Shown: piece by piece, positions 21,990 through 30,330 of the stretch
How positions within the stretch are numbered: the first letter of the stretch is position 1
Layout: each line of letters opens with the position of its first letter
NCBI RefSeq assembly: GCF_036226405.1
Contig: NZ_CP108464.1
Location: forward strand, 4,092,001-4,156,000
From: Streptomyces sp. NBC_01260
GTDB lineage: Bacteria > Actinomycetota > Actinomycetes > Streptomycetales > Streptomycetaceae
Length of the DNA stretch: 64,000 nt
Direction: 5' to 3'
Notes under the pieces: generated by a model
Databases searched by the model: none
What the model was told of the DNA's origin: nothing
Seen by the model: the letters and a program-made list of their open reading frames with translations, nothing else
Program-made: the position numbers and the translations under genes

Positions 21990-22688
21990 GTGAGTGGAGC
22001 CACGGGCGCCGGTTCGGCCGCTTCCGGAGCCGGCGCGAACGGTGCCCGTGGCCCTGCCACGGACTCCCAAGGGGGCACTGTGACGGATACCCGGGGTCCT
22101 CAACCCCAGTACGAGGGCTACTCGGCCGGGCCGTTGCCCGGTGAGCGCGAGCCCGCACCTGGCCAGGCGGGGCCGTACCACCCGCCGCAGGCCTACCCCT
22201 CGCCTCCGGGCGGGACACAGGGGGGCCACCCCCACGCCGCCCAGCAGGGCGGCGTGCAGGGCATGGGCACGGCACAGGCGTCCCGCAAACCGCGGACGGG
22301 GGCGCGGACCACTCCGCGTACCCGTAAGGCGCGTCTGCGGGTGGCCAAGGCCGATCCGTGGTCGGTGATGAAGGTCAGCTTCCTGCTGTCCATCGCACTC
22401 GGCATCTGCACGGTGGTGGCGTCGGCGGTCCTGTGGATGGTGATGGACGCGATGGGCGTCTTCAACACCGTGGGCGGCACGATCAGCGAGGCAACCGGTT
22501 CGAACGAGGGCAGTGGCTTCGATCTGCAGGCGTTCCTGTCGCTGCCGAGGGTCCTCATCTTCACCTCGGTCATCGCGGTGATCGACGTGGTTCTGGCGAC
22601 CGCGCTGGCGACGCTGGGTGCCTTCATCTACAACTTGTCGGCCGGCTTCGTGGGCGGTGTCGAGCTCACGCTGGCCGAGGACGAGTAG
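21990..22688 (+). CDS. DUF3566 transmembrane protein
   Basis: A 232-residue membrane protein starting 3 bases after the gyrA stop, so it is made from the gyrase transcript. Residues 1-115 are a disordered Gly/Pro/Gln/Ala-rich cytoplasmic region. The C-terminal part fits DUF3566: KADPWSVMKVSFLLSIALGI starts the first transmembrane helix, and a second lies near FTSVIAVIDVVLATALATLG. Homologues follow gyrA in mycobacteria too. The function is unknown; constant linkage to gyrA is the only clue. Confidence 0.85.
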   Translation: MSGATGAGSAASGAGANGARGPATDSQGGTVTDTRGPQPQYEGYSAGPLPGEREPAPGQAGPYHPPQAYPSPPGGTQGGHPHAAQQGGVQGMGTAQASRKPRTGARTTPRTRKARLRVAKADPWSVMKVSFLLSIALGICTVVASAVLWMVMDAMGVFNTVGGTISEATGSNEGSGFDLQAFLSLPRVLIFTSVIAVIDVVLATALATLGAFIYNLSAGFVGGVELTLAEDE

Positions 22689-22706
22689 CGACGCGGGTAT
22701 CGATTT

Positions 22707-22735
22707 TGGGACTGGCCACGACGTGCGCTAATCTT
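22707..22735 (+). promoter_or_regulatory. Probable promoter of tRNA-Ile
   Basis: TTGGGA (22707-22712), 17-base spacer and TAATCT (22730-22735) fit a housekeeping sigma promoter 24 bases before the tRNA. Confidence 0.45.
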
Positions 22736-22758
22736 CAGAAGTCAGCGCACAGCGCGGC

Positions 22759-22832
22759 GGGGCTATAGCTCAGTTGGTTAGAGCGCATCCCTGATAAGGA
22801 TGAGGCCACAGGTTCAAATCCTGTTAGCCCCA
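22759..22832 (+). tRNA. tRNA-Ile (GAT anticodon)
   Basis: 74-base cloverleaf. Acceptor arms GGGGCTA (22759-22765) and TAGCCCC (22825-22831) pair fully; the D-arm AGCTCAGTTGGTTAGAGC and T-arm AGGTTCAAATCCT are canonical; the anticodon loop CTGATAA contains GAT. No CCA is encoded. Confidence 0.97.
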
Positions 22833-22842
22833 CAGTGACAAC

Positions 22843-22878
22843 AGAAGGCCCGGTCTCTTCGGAGAGACCGGGCCTTCT
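22843..22878 (+). terminator. Terminator after tRNA-Ile
   Basis: Perfect 16-base stem (22843-22858 with 22863-22878), TCGG loop, 10 bases after the tRNA. Confidence 0.85.
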
Positions 22879-23025
22879 GCGTGGGCGGGGTGTGGTGTTG
22901 GGCGGGAGTTGCGTGAACTCCCGCCTCTTTTGTTGAGCCGGAGCCGGAGCCGGAGCCGGTGACCACTCGCTTCCAGAGCTCCGGCGCCAGAGCTCCGCCG
23001 CAAGCGGCACAGAGGCACGGGGCCC

Positions 23026-23073
23026 AGAAGCCCAGAAGCCCAGAAGCCCAGAAGCCCAGAAGTCCAGAAGCGC
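23026..23073. repeat. 8-base tandem repeat array
   Basis: Six copies of AGAAGCCC in a row (the fifth AGAAGTCC, the sixth AGAAGCGC). The surrounding gap 22879-23158 also has four copies of a GAGCCG hexamer near 22936-22960. No gene is supported between the tRNA terminator and 23213. Confidence 0.9.
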
Positions 23074-23158
23074 AACGGCACGGTACGGCTGCGGGGGCCC
23101 GCTCCGGTCACTCCGGCAGGGAGGGATGTCCGGTGCCGCCGTGGTGGGCGCACGGGAA

Positions 23159-23191
23159 AGCCCCCGTCCGGTGTGAACCGGCCCGGGGGCT
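23159..23191 (-). terminator. Terminator of the small secreted protein gene
   Basis: Outer arms AGCCCCCG (23159-23166) and CGGGGGCT (23184-23191), inner arms CCGGT/ACCGG with a GTGA loop. It lies 23 bases beyond the stop of the minus-strand gene. Confidence 0.75.
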
Positions 23192-23213
23192 CTGGGTGTC
23201 AGGTGCGCCGCTC

Positions 23214-23585
23214 TCAGGGAGGCAGCAGGGAGGCGTCCCCCGCCGGTGCCCCGTGCGAGGCGCGGGCCGTGCTTGTGGTGTTCGCGGTGTCCGCCGTGTC
23301 TGCGGACAGATGGCGGGTGGCGGGTGAGGAGCCGTGCGCCTCGGCGCGGATGCGCTGCTTCATCGTGGGTGGCAGTGCCCGGTCACGCGGAAGGGTCCAT
23401 CGCACTGACGGGGTGTTCGCGGTTGCCGCGGTCGCACCCGTGTGCTTGTGGGTCGTGGCCGCCGGCTCCGTGACCGTGGCTTCCGTGGCCGACGCGGTGG
23501 AGCCTGCGAGGCCCAGTGCGGCGAGAAGTGCGAAGAACGCGGTGATGAAGGCGGTCCAGAGGTTCTTGGCCCGGTAGGTGCTCAT
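23214..23585 (-). CDS. Small exported Ala/Thr-rich protein (unrecognised)
   Basis: A 123-residue protein that I do not recognise with certainty. It begins STYRAKNLWTAFITAFFALL and continues as one hydrophobic helix ending near LGLAGSTASA, which looks like a signal peptide or membrane anchor with an Ala-x-Ala cleavage site. The rest is low-complexity Ala/Thr/His with a short segment PSVRWTLPRDRALPPTMKQR that could be the conserved core, because it is the only non-repetitive stretch. A terminator lies just downstream and the upstream side has its own 320-base region. It may be one of the small DUF proteins found near gyrA in Streptomyces; function unknown. Confidence 0.6.
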   Translation of the reverse strand: MSTYRAKNLWTAFITAFFALLAALGLAGSTASATEATVTEPAATTHKHTGATAATANTPSVRWTLPRDRALPPTMKQRIRAEAHGSSPATRHLSADTADTANTTSTARASHGAPAGDASLLPP

Positions 23586-23906
23586 GGCCCCTCACTCACT
23601 TTCGGATGGTCCGTTTTGCTTACCTTCCTGATGATGTGGATTCGGCTCGCGATTTCGCGGACCGACGCTGCCGATGTGCCGATGTTCAGATGAACACCAC
23701 TCGTATGGTGCAACTGCTCCCGATCGGCCGGGTCCGGGCCCTCTCCGGGGGTGGTGGCGGGGTGGTGACGGGGGTGGCCCGATCCTCCGACGATCGCTTT
23801 TCCGCAGGCCCCAGTTGGGTTGCGGGGAGGTCACCGGTCGATATCGGCCGGTGTGTATAGTCGGGCGGCAGAAGTCCCCTACGCCAAGGAAAGACGAGGT
23901 CGCGCG
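23586..23906. other. Divergent intergenic region
   Basis: 321 bases between the small exported protein gene and the DLW-39 gene. A TATAGT at 23856-23861 could be a -10 element for the DLW-39 gene, without a convincing -35. An imperfect inverted repeat surrounds CGATATCG near 23838. Nothing else is supported. Confidence 0.4.
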
Positions 23907-24041
23907 GTGAAGAAGCTTCTCCTGGTCGCACTGGCCGCCATCGGCGGGCTCCTCGTGTACCGCCAGATCCAGGCGGATCGCGCCGAGCAGGATCTGTGGA
24001 CGGAGGCGACTGACTCCGTGCCCGCAGGTTCGGGTGTGTGA
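23907..24041 (+). CDS. DLW-39 family small membrane protein
   Basis: A 44-residue protein read from GTG at 23907 behind GAGG. It has one hydrophobic helix (KKLLLVALAAIGGLLVY) followed by a polar tail with the signature AEQDLWTEATD. The family is named after this DLW motif and its short length of about 39 residues, and it is found near gyrA and tRNA-Ile in many actinobacteria. The role is unknown. A hairpin (24061-24088) ends the transcript. Confidence 0.88.
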   Translation: MKKLLLVALAAIGGLLVYRQIQADRAEQDLWTEATDSVPAGSGV

Positions 24042-24060
24042 GACAGAACAGCCTGATGCG

Positions 24061-24088
24061 AGCCCCGGTCGCCTGAGCGGCCGGGGCT
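24061..24088 (+). terminator. Terminator after the DLW-39 gene
   Basis: Arms AGCCCCGG (24061-24068) and CCGGGGCT (24081-24088), followed by TC. It is 19 bases after the stop. Confidence 0.75.
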
Positions 24089-24192
24089 TCGTGCTGTTGC
24101 GGGACCGTGACGCCTGTGCTCTTGAGTTCACCTACGCAAATCAATAGGTTGCTTGAGCAAAGAGGCTGGGGAGTTCGGTCGAGGGGGCACGG

Positions 24193-26138
24193 ATGAGTGC
24201 ACGCAACCACCGGCGCACGGCGCGGGCGGGGACATTGATCGGCGGGGCGCTGTTCGCTCTGGTGGCAGGCGCGCTGCCGGCCGTGGCGGCGCCCGGGGAG
24301 GCCTCCGCCGCGTCGGACGCGGCCGGATCCGACGGGAGCGGCAGCCTGGTCATGGTGCTCGACTCGTCCGGCTCCATGGGGGACGACGACGGTACGGGCC
24401 GGACCCGGATGGAGAGCGCCCGCGCAGCCGTCGGCACGGTCGTGGACGGCCTTCCGGACGGCTATCCGACGGGCTTGCGGGTCTACGGCGCCGACCGGCC
24501 GCAGGGCTGTACGGACACCCGGCTCGTGCGCCGGTGCGGAAGCTGGACCGGGCCGCGGTGAAGCGGGCGGTCGCAGGCGTACGGCCCAGGGGCGACACCC
24601 CCATCGGCCTGTCGCTCCGCAAGGCGGCGCAGGATCTGCCGCAGCCCGCGGGCGGCGCCATCGGCACGCGCACGATCCTGCTGATCTCCGACGGCGAGGA
24701 CAACTGCGGTACGCCGCAGCCCTGCGAGGTCGCCGAGCAGCTCGGCAAGGACGGGGCCGGGCTGCGGATCGACACCGTGGGCTTCCAGGTGAAGGGCGCG
24801 GCCCGCGAGCAGCTCGAATGCGTCGCGAAGGCGGGCAACGGGCGGTACTACGACGCCCCGGACGCCAAGTCGCTGGCCCGTCAGCTCCAGCGCGCCTCCC
24901 AGCTCTCCGCGGACGGGTACCGCTTCCGGGGCGAGCGGGTGGCGGGCGCGGCCACGGCCGACCGGTCCCCGGTGCTCGTACCCGGGCAGTATCTGGACAC
25001 CATCGGGCCTGGCGAGAAGCGGTACTACGCGGTGGATCTGGATGCCGTGTCCACGGCTGACTTCGCGGCGACGGCGGTGCCGCAGCCCGGGGCGGCCGTC
25101 GACACGTTCGACGCGCTGAGCACCAGGATCGAGTACGACGAGCACGGTTCCTGCGGGACGAACACCGAGCGCTTCCAGCAGAAGGAGGGGGCGGCCCCGC
25201 TGACGTCGGCGGTCGCCCGGATCCGCTCCGAGGAGGGCACCCGCACCTGCGACCGTGCGGGCCGCTACCGGCTGGTGGTGGAACGGGAGAGCAAGAAGGG
25301 TTCCGATGCCGCGCGTTGGCCGCTGGAGCTCGTGTACGGGGTCGAGGCGCCGCTGGAGAAGGGTGTGACGCCCGCCCAGTCGCAGGCGGAGTACGGCAGT
25401 GGCGGCAAGGAGGCCACGCTGCCCGCGGGTGATCCCCGCGATGTGCGGGGCGGCACCGGCTTCAACGATGCCAGGGCGATCGGACAGGGCGTGTGGCGCG
25501 ACCGGATCCTGCCGTCCCAGACGCTCTGGTACAGGGTTCCGGCCGGCTGGGGCCAGCAGGTGCGCTACGACGTGGAGTTCGCGAACGAGCCCACGGTGGA
25601 CCGCGGCTCCGCCACGTACTCCTACGGGGCGACCCGGCTCTACACCCCGGCCCGCTATCCGCTCACCGGCGGCGGTGAGTTCACCTCGACCACGATGTAC
25701 AACGGCCGGCCCTCGGCCCTGCGGATGGGCGGCGTCCCGGTCTCCTGGACCAACCGCTACGAGAACCGGAACAATGTGCAGCCGGTGCACGCAGGGGGCG
25801 GCTTCTACATTTCGGTGACGCTGGGCGCCCGGGCCGCCGAGATCGCGGAGAATCCGCAGATCGCTCTGGTGCTGAGGGTGTCGGTGCTCGGCGCGGAACG
25901 GACCGGGCCGCAACACGGGGCCCCCGTGCGGGCCGGGTCCGGCAGCGGCGCTGACGAGGATGCGGACAAGAAGGGCGATTCGATCGCGTCCGCAGACAGC
26001 GGTGGTGCCGGAGGGGCAGGATGGACCGGCATCGCGGCTGCCGCCGGGGCGGCCGTCGTGGCTCTGCCGGCCGCCGTGTTCGTATATGTACGCAACCGCC
26101 GCGGGGCAGCCGCACGGTCGACGAGGGGAAGCGCGTGA
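24193..26138 (+). pseudogene. Secreted von Willebrand A domain protein, frameshifted
   Basis: The N-terminal part (from ATG 24193, GAGGGGG before it) has a signal peptide and the first half of a VWA domain with the MIDAS start MVLDSSGSMG. It runs into a stop at 24561 in that frame. The rest continues in the -1 frame from about 24530: VRKLDRAAVKRA, the MIDAS threonine in GDTPIGLSL, ISDGEDNCG, then a long extracellular region and a C-terminal membrane helix near residue 620. One missing base around 24529-24533 (LVR then PVRKLD) explains it. The combined protein would be about 648 residues. The stop overlaps the start of the next gene, so the two were coupled. Sequencing error cannot be excluded. 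Confidence 0.8.
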
Positions 26139-27505
26139 TGAGGCAGCGCAGCAGGGGCCGGGCGACGCTGGCCGCGGTCGCGGCAATGTGCGCGGTGGCG
26201 GCGCTGCCGGGGCAGGCGTACGGGGCGGACGGGCCCGCGGCGTACACGTTCGATCCGAAGGCGCAGGCGATCAGCGGCGTTGCGGTCAACACCGATGCGA
26301 GGGATCTCACGGCCGGTTCGGTCTACCGGAGTTCGATCAAGTTCGGCGAGAAGCTCTACTACCGGCTGAACCTGGAGGAGACGACGAACGCCTACGTCTC
26401 GGCCGTCGTCGTGCCCAAGGACGGCGGCAAGGTCGCCTACGGGGACGGCATCGCGATCAGCATCAGGGACAAGTCGGACCTGGGGTGCAGCTCGGAGAAC
26501 GCCCGGTTCGGGTCCGCCGAGTACCCGCGGCCCATCGCCGCCTACGCCTACCGGACCGTGGACAAGGACAGCAGCAGCTGTCAGGGCGCCGGGGTGTACA
26601 ACGTCCTGATCGAGCGGCAGAGCGAAACCACCTCGGGGCGCGGGGAGTGGGAGCTGGAGATCCGGTACGCGTCGGAGCCGCAGCTCGCGAAGGAGCCTTC
26701 GACGCGGCCCGAGGCGCCGGAGGACTGGCCGTCCGCCTCACCGAAGCCGGCGACTCGGGCCACGGACAACCGCAGGCACGGCGGCGGCAGTTACTACGAC
26801 GCGACGAGCCTGGAAACCGGTGAGTGGAAGGACGAGGTCGTCCCCGGACAGACCCTCTTCTACCGGGTTCCGCTGGACTGGGGGCAGCAGATCTTCGCCA
26901 CCGCCGGTCTCGGCAACAGCACCGTCCCGGACGAGGACGAGTACATCAGCGGCGCGCTCGCGATGTCCCTGGACAATCCGGCGCAGGGCCATGTCGACAG
27001 CGCTTCCCCCATGGCCTACTCGGGCAAACCGGCCTCGATGTCCCTGGACCCGGTGCCTCCGGTGGCGTACCGGAACAGGTTCGCCTCCGACACCAGCGTC
27101 AGTGCGATGCGCTTCGCCGGCTGGTACTACCTGTCCGTCACGCTGAGCCCGGACGTCGCCAAGCCCTACGGTTCCAAGCCGTTCCCGCTGACTCTCACGG
27201 TCAATGTCGAGGGGAAGGCAGCCGGGACCACGCCGTACAAGGGCGAGGCGGGGATCTTCGGCGTCACGCAGGACGACAAGGACATGGCGAGGAACGGCCA
27301 GAGCGGCTCGCAGGCCGCCGAGAGCAAGAGCAGGAGCGGCAACATGAAGCTGCTCGGCGCGGCGGGCATCGGCGCGGGCGCCGTGCTGGTGCTCGGACTT
27401 GGCGGGTGGATGCTGCTGGCACGGCGCGGACGGGCCGCGGCACCGGCTGGGACGGCCGACGCCGGACAGCAGCAGCCGTACGGAGGACCGCCCCAGGCCT
27501 GGTAG
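26138..27505 (+). CDS. Secreted, membrane-anchored paralogue of the VWA protein's C-terminal region
   Basis: A 455-residue exported protein: signal peptide ending near GQAYGADG, two extracellular modules, a C-terminal membrane helix (GAAGIGAGAVLVLGLGGWMLL) and a short basic cytoplasmic tail. The second module shares a motif with the preceding VWA protein: VVPGQTLFYRVPLDWGQQ here and ILPSQTLWYRVPAGWGQQ there, both later followed by GxxYxSVTL. The first modules also align (GEKLYYRLNL and GEKRYYAVDL). So the pair arose by duplication, and this one lacks the VWA domain. It starts at the ATG overlapping the previous stop. The function is not known; a surface-protein or adhesion role is only a guess. 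Confidence 0.8.
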   Translation: MRQRSRGRATLAAVAAMCAVAALPGQAYGADGPAAYTFDPKAQAISGVAVNTDARDLTAGSVYRSSIKFGEKLYYRLNLEETTNAYVSAVVVPKDGGKVAYGDGIAISIRDKSDLGCSSENARFGSAEYPRPIAAYAYRTVDKDSSSCQGAGVYNVLIERQSETTSGRGEWELEIRYASEPQLAKEPSTRPEAPEDWPSASPKPATRATDNRRHGGGSYYDATSLETGEWKDEVVPGQTLFYRVPLDWGQQIFATAGLGNSTVPDEDEYISGALAMSLDNPAQGHVDSASPMAYSGKPASMSLDPVPPVAYRNRFASDTSVSAMRFAGWYYLSVTLSPDVAKPYGSKPFPLTLTVNVEGKAAGTTPYKGEAGIFGVTQDDKDMARNGQSGSQAAESKSRSGNMKLLGAAGIGAGAVLVLGLGGWMLLARRGRAAAPAGTADAGQQQPYGGPPQAW

Positions 27506-27508
27506 CCG

Positions 27509-27536
27509 GACGCGGGCCGCCGTTGCCGCCCGCGTC
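27509..27536. terminator. Bidirectional terminator between convergent genes
   Basis: GACGCGGGC (27509-27517) pairs with GCCCGCGTC (27528-27536), 10-base loop, in the 47-base gap between the two convergent stops. Confidence 0.65.
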
Positions 27537-27552
27537 GGGCCGGGTTCGTCGC

Positions 27553-28968
27553 TCAGGCCTGGGTCAGGGCCCAGATCCCCACGGCGAAGCAGATCAACGC
27601 CACCAGCAGCACCGGGACCGCCACCTTCGTGGACGGTCCCGGCCGCTTTCGCGGAGCGGGCGCCGCGGTGTGCGACGGGGGTATGACCTGGGACGACGCT
27701 GCCTGCGCGAAGTGCGGCGGAGCCCCGGCCCCGGAAACTCCCGGTCCGGGAACGGGAACCTGCTGAGCGGTGTACGGACGGGTGAGCGCTTGTTCGTGCT
27801 GCACCGCGGCCGTGGGGGCCTGTGAGAGGTCAGGAGGGGCGGCGGGGTGGGGGGACGCCGTATGCGCCGGATGGGGAGTGCCGGGAGTGACGGGCTGCGC
27901 CGCCTGGGGCGTGGCGGCGGGGTGCTGCGGGGGCGGCTGAAGGTGGAAGCTGCCCGTCTCCGACATCGAGGCAGGGGGCTGTGCGTACGACTGCGGTGCG
28001 GCGTGCCGGCCTGCCTGCTGCCCGGGTTCCTGGGCTGCCTGCGTCTGCCCGTGCGGGGCGTCCGGTCGGCCTGTCTGCCGCGGGGCCGGTACCGGCCCCG
28101 CGGGGCCGAAACCGGCGGGCAGCGGGCCGATCTGGTCGAAGACCTCCACCGGCTCGTCCTCGGCCCCGGGTTCGGGCAGCATCTCGACCGCGGCCGTCAG
28201 CGCCTTGCGCGCGCCCGTGGCCGTACGGAAGCGGGCCTGGGGGTCCGGTTGCAGCAGCCCGGCGAGCACCTGCCAGAGCGGCTCGGGGATGCCTTGCGGA
28301 GCACTGGGTGTGCCGTACGCGGCGAAGTGCTCGACGAGCGCCTGGGAGTCGGGCTTCTTCCCCTGGAGCAGGTACAGGGCGACGAGGCCGACCGCGAAGA
28401 GGTCTGCCGGGAAGTCCGGCTCCGCGCCCATCATCTGCTCGGGCGCGAAGTAACCCGGCGTTCCCACCACGTAGTTCGTCTCGGTGAGGCGCGGCTCACC
28501 CTTGCGCATGGAGATGCCGAAGTCGGACAGCCGCAGATGCGGCCGGCCGGTTCCGGTGGCCTCCATGAGGATGTTGGCGGGCTTGATGTCCCGGTGCACG
28601 ACCCCCTCGGCGTGCACCGTCGACAGTCCGGACAGCAGCTGGTCGAGCAGCGTGCAGACGAACCGCGGGGGCAGCGGCCCGTAGTCACCGATGACATGGG
28701 CCAGCGAACCGCCGCTGATGAGGTCCATGGTGAACAGGACCTTGTCGTCGTCCGCGGCCCAACTGGCCGGAGCGAGCACATGCGGATGCTCGATCCGCAG
28801 CGCCTGTTCGCGGACGAAGCGCAGCAGCGTGTGTGCGTCGCTCTGCTGGAGGACCTTGGCTGCCACATAGCGGCGGCGCCGGTGATCCCAGGCACGCCAG
28901 ACAGCACCGACCCCACCACGTCCGATCGGATCGATCAGCTCGTACCGACCAGCGAAGACCTCACCCAT
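27553..28968 (-). CDS. Ser/Thr protein kinase, membrane-anchored
   Basis: A 471-residue Hanks-type kinase. The glycine loop is GRGGVGAVW, the ATP lysine is in VAAKVL, the catalytic loop is HRDIKPANIL, then DFGIS and the activation segment ending GTPGYFAPEQ. A Pro/Gln-rich linker of about 160 residues leads to one membrane helix at the extreme C-terminus (KVAVPVLLVALICFAVGIWAL) with only a TQA end, so there is no extracellular sensor. The ATG at 28968 is chosen because MGEVFAGRYELIDPIG is where kinase similarity begins; a longer in-frame start at 29430 runs antisense through the XRE gene's coding region. It lies 85 bases after that gene, probably in one transcript, and is convergent with the VWA pair. 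Confidence 0.93.
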   Translation of the reverse strand: MGEVFAGRYELIDPIGRGGVGAVWRAWDHRRRRYVAAKVLQQSDAHTLLRFVREQALRIEHPHVLAPASWAADDDKVLFTMDLISGGSLAHVIGDYGPLPPRFVCTLLDQLLSGLSTVHAEGVVHRDIKPANILMEATGTGRPHLRLSDFGISMRKGEPRLTETNYVVGTPGYFAPEQMMGAEPDFPADLFAVGLVALYLLQGKKPDSQALVEHFAAYGTPSAPQGIPEPLWQVLAGLLQPDPQARFRTATGARKALTAAVEMLPEPGAEDEPVEVFDQIGPLPAGFGPAGPVPAPRQTGRPDAPHGQTQAAQEPGQQAGRHAAPQSYAQPPASMSETGSFHLQPPPQHPAATPQAAQPVTPGTPHPAHTASPHPAAPPDLSQAPTAAVQHEQALTRPYTAQQVPVPGPGVSGAGAPPHFAQAASSQVIPPSHTAAPAPRKRPGPSTKVAVPVLLVALICFAVGIWALTQA

Positions 28969-29053
28969 TGCGCTGCGCTCGCTCCCCGTTCCTGCCCTCG
29001 GCCGGTGCGTGTGCCCGTGCCCGGATACTGCGGCTGCCGGTGTGTACCCCGGT

Positions 29054-29602
29054 CTAGCTCTGGTGTCCCTCGTAGTGCGCCACCGCGTCCGCGGTGCGTC
29101 CTGCCCCGTACACCTTGAGGAACTCTGCCAGTTCCGGGTGCGTCGGGGCGAGGGAGTCCGCGGCATCGATGATGTCACCGGCCGCCGCGACGGACCGCAG
29201 CAGCGACTGGATCTCGCGGACCACACGGCGCACGGTGGGCGCCCCGCTGGTCGACGACGTCTGGCCCGTGCCGGTGAGTACGGAGCCGCCCTGGGACTTC
29301 TTGATCTCTTCCATCCGGTCGGTGGCCTCTCCCGCGCTGACACTGCCGTCCGCGACCTGACTGGCCAGTTCCTGGAGCGCCTGGACGCGCTGGACCACGG
29401 CCGGATTACCGATCTTCGCCCGCTGACCACTCATGAGCTGGGAGAGCATGGGGGCGGACAGCCCGAGTACCGCCGCCAGCCGGGCTTGGTTCAGGCCCAG
29501 ATCATCGATCAGCCGTCGGAAGAGCGCACCCAGCGGTTCCCCGTACCAACTGCGCTGAAGTTCCCTGGCTCTGGCCGTCGCCTCTTGCTGTGCTGCATCC
29601 AT
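29054..29602 (-). CDS. XRE-type helix-turn-helix regulator
   Basis: A 182-residue DNA-binding protein. The N-terminal third has the helix-turn-helix LNQARLAAVLGLSAPMLSQLMSGQR. The C-terminal half contains a helical domain with TVRRVVREIQSLLRSV and HPELAEFLKVYGAGRTADAV, resembling a small sensory or dimerisation region. The ATG at 29602 has an AGGGGAG ribosome site. It stands upstream of the kinase in the same direction and next to tRNA-Ala on the other side. Being paired with a kinase suggests, but does not show, that it is a kinase substrate. Confidence 0.85.
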   Translation of the reverse strand: MDAAQQEATARARELQRSWYGEPLGALFRRLIDDLGLNQARLAAVLGLSAPMLSQLMSGQRAKIGNPAVVQRVQALQELASQVADGSVSAGEATDRMEEIKKSQGGSVLTGTGQTSSTSGAPTVRRVVREIQSLLRSVAAAGDIIDAADSLAPTHPELAEFLKVYGAGRTADAVAHYEGHQS

Positions 29603-29769
29603 AGCGTCTCCCCTTCGCTGAGGCTTCGCTGCTGCGAACCTCGCGAGCATCTTACGGAGCGTGGTCGTCGGCCGGGAGCCCCTGTCTTTTGGAGGATTGA
29701 GGGGATCACCGGGTACTCTGGTCTGCGGCGGTGACCACGATGCCGGTGCGTCCGGTGCTGCCCGCTTTC

Positions 29770-29842
29770 GGGGCCTTAGCTCAGTTGGTAGAGCGCTGCC
29801 TTTGCAAGGCAGATGTCAGGAGTTCGAATCTCCTAGGCTCCA
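29770..29842 (+). tRNA. tRNA-Ala (TGC anticodon)
   Basis: 73-base cloverleaf. Acceptor arms GGGGCCT (29770-29776) and AGGCTCC (29835-29841) pair with a G-U at the third pair, the alanine identity element. The anticodon loop contains TGC at 29803-29805 and the T-arm is AGGAGTTCGAATCTCCT. No CCA is encoded. Confidence 0.97.
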
Positions 29843-29848
29843 CTTGCC

Positions 29849-29891
29849 AAATGCCCCCTGACCTGCGAGAACGCGGTTTCAGGGGGCATTT
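29849..29891 (+). terminator. Classical terminator after tRNA-Ala
   Basis: 13-base stem (29849-29861 with 29879-29891) followed by a run of T residues to 29895, seven bases after the tRNA. The T tract is rare for this genome's hairpins. Confidence 0.9.
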
Positions 29892-29937
29892 TTTTGTGCC
29901 CATCAGTGGGCGCATCGTGCCTACGGGGGCTGGGGCG

Positions 29938-30330
29938 GTGCGATGGAGCAGTACTCCCCGGCGCTGTCCTGGGGGGACGCTGCTCCTCGTTTGCCTGGTC
30001 TCCCTCGCGGTCGGCTCGCTGGCCGCCGCCGTCCCGGCCCGCCGGGCCGCCGAGCGGGTACCCGCCGGCCTGACCCTCGACGAGCAGGCCGAGGTCCTGC
30101 CCGCGGAGCTCGACTCCTTCGCCGAACGGCACGCCGTGGGGCGGGGTTTCCTGCTGCTGGCCCACTCCTACGGCGGCAAGCTCGCCCTCATGACCGTGGG
30201 CCACAACATCAGCCTCGGCCGGGCCGCCCGCTGCTACCACCTGCGCGCGCTCGCCGTCTTCGAGGAGTGCCTGCTATCCGCCCCGGAGACCACGACCCGG
30301 CCGACACGCACCCCCGGCGAGGCACGATGA
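29938..30330 (+). pseudogene. Remnant gene of uncertain identity, permease-like fragment
   Basis: From the GTG at 29938 this frame has about 130 codons, with one hydrophobic segment (GTLLLVCLVSLAVGSLAAAV) then PARRAAERVPAGL, which resembles the end of an FtsX-type ABC permease. The rest (LTLDEQAEVLPAELDSFAER, ending in GGKLALMTVGHN and later residues) is not recognised. The stop overlaps the ATG of the PIG-L gene. There is no convincing ribosome site and the N-terminal codons look random, so I treat it as a gene fragment in the degenerate zone. An intact short gene is not excluded. Confidence 0.4.

Noticed and set aside
23026..23073. CRISPR-like array
   Set aside because: The 8-base units are adjacent without spacers and there are no cas genes.
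22824..23153. A minus-strand frame with repeated FWASGLLG-type residues
   Set aside because: It is the translation of the 8-base tandem repeat and begins inside the tRNA-Ile terminator region; no ribosome site.
28969..29430. N-terminal extension of the Ser/Thr kinase
   Set aside because: It overlaps the XRE gene in another frame of the same strand and precedes the kinase glycine-loop start without family similarity.
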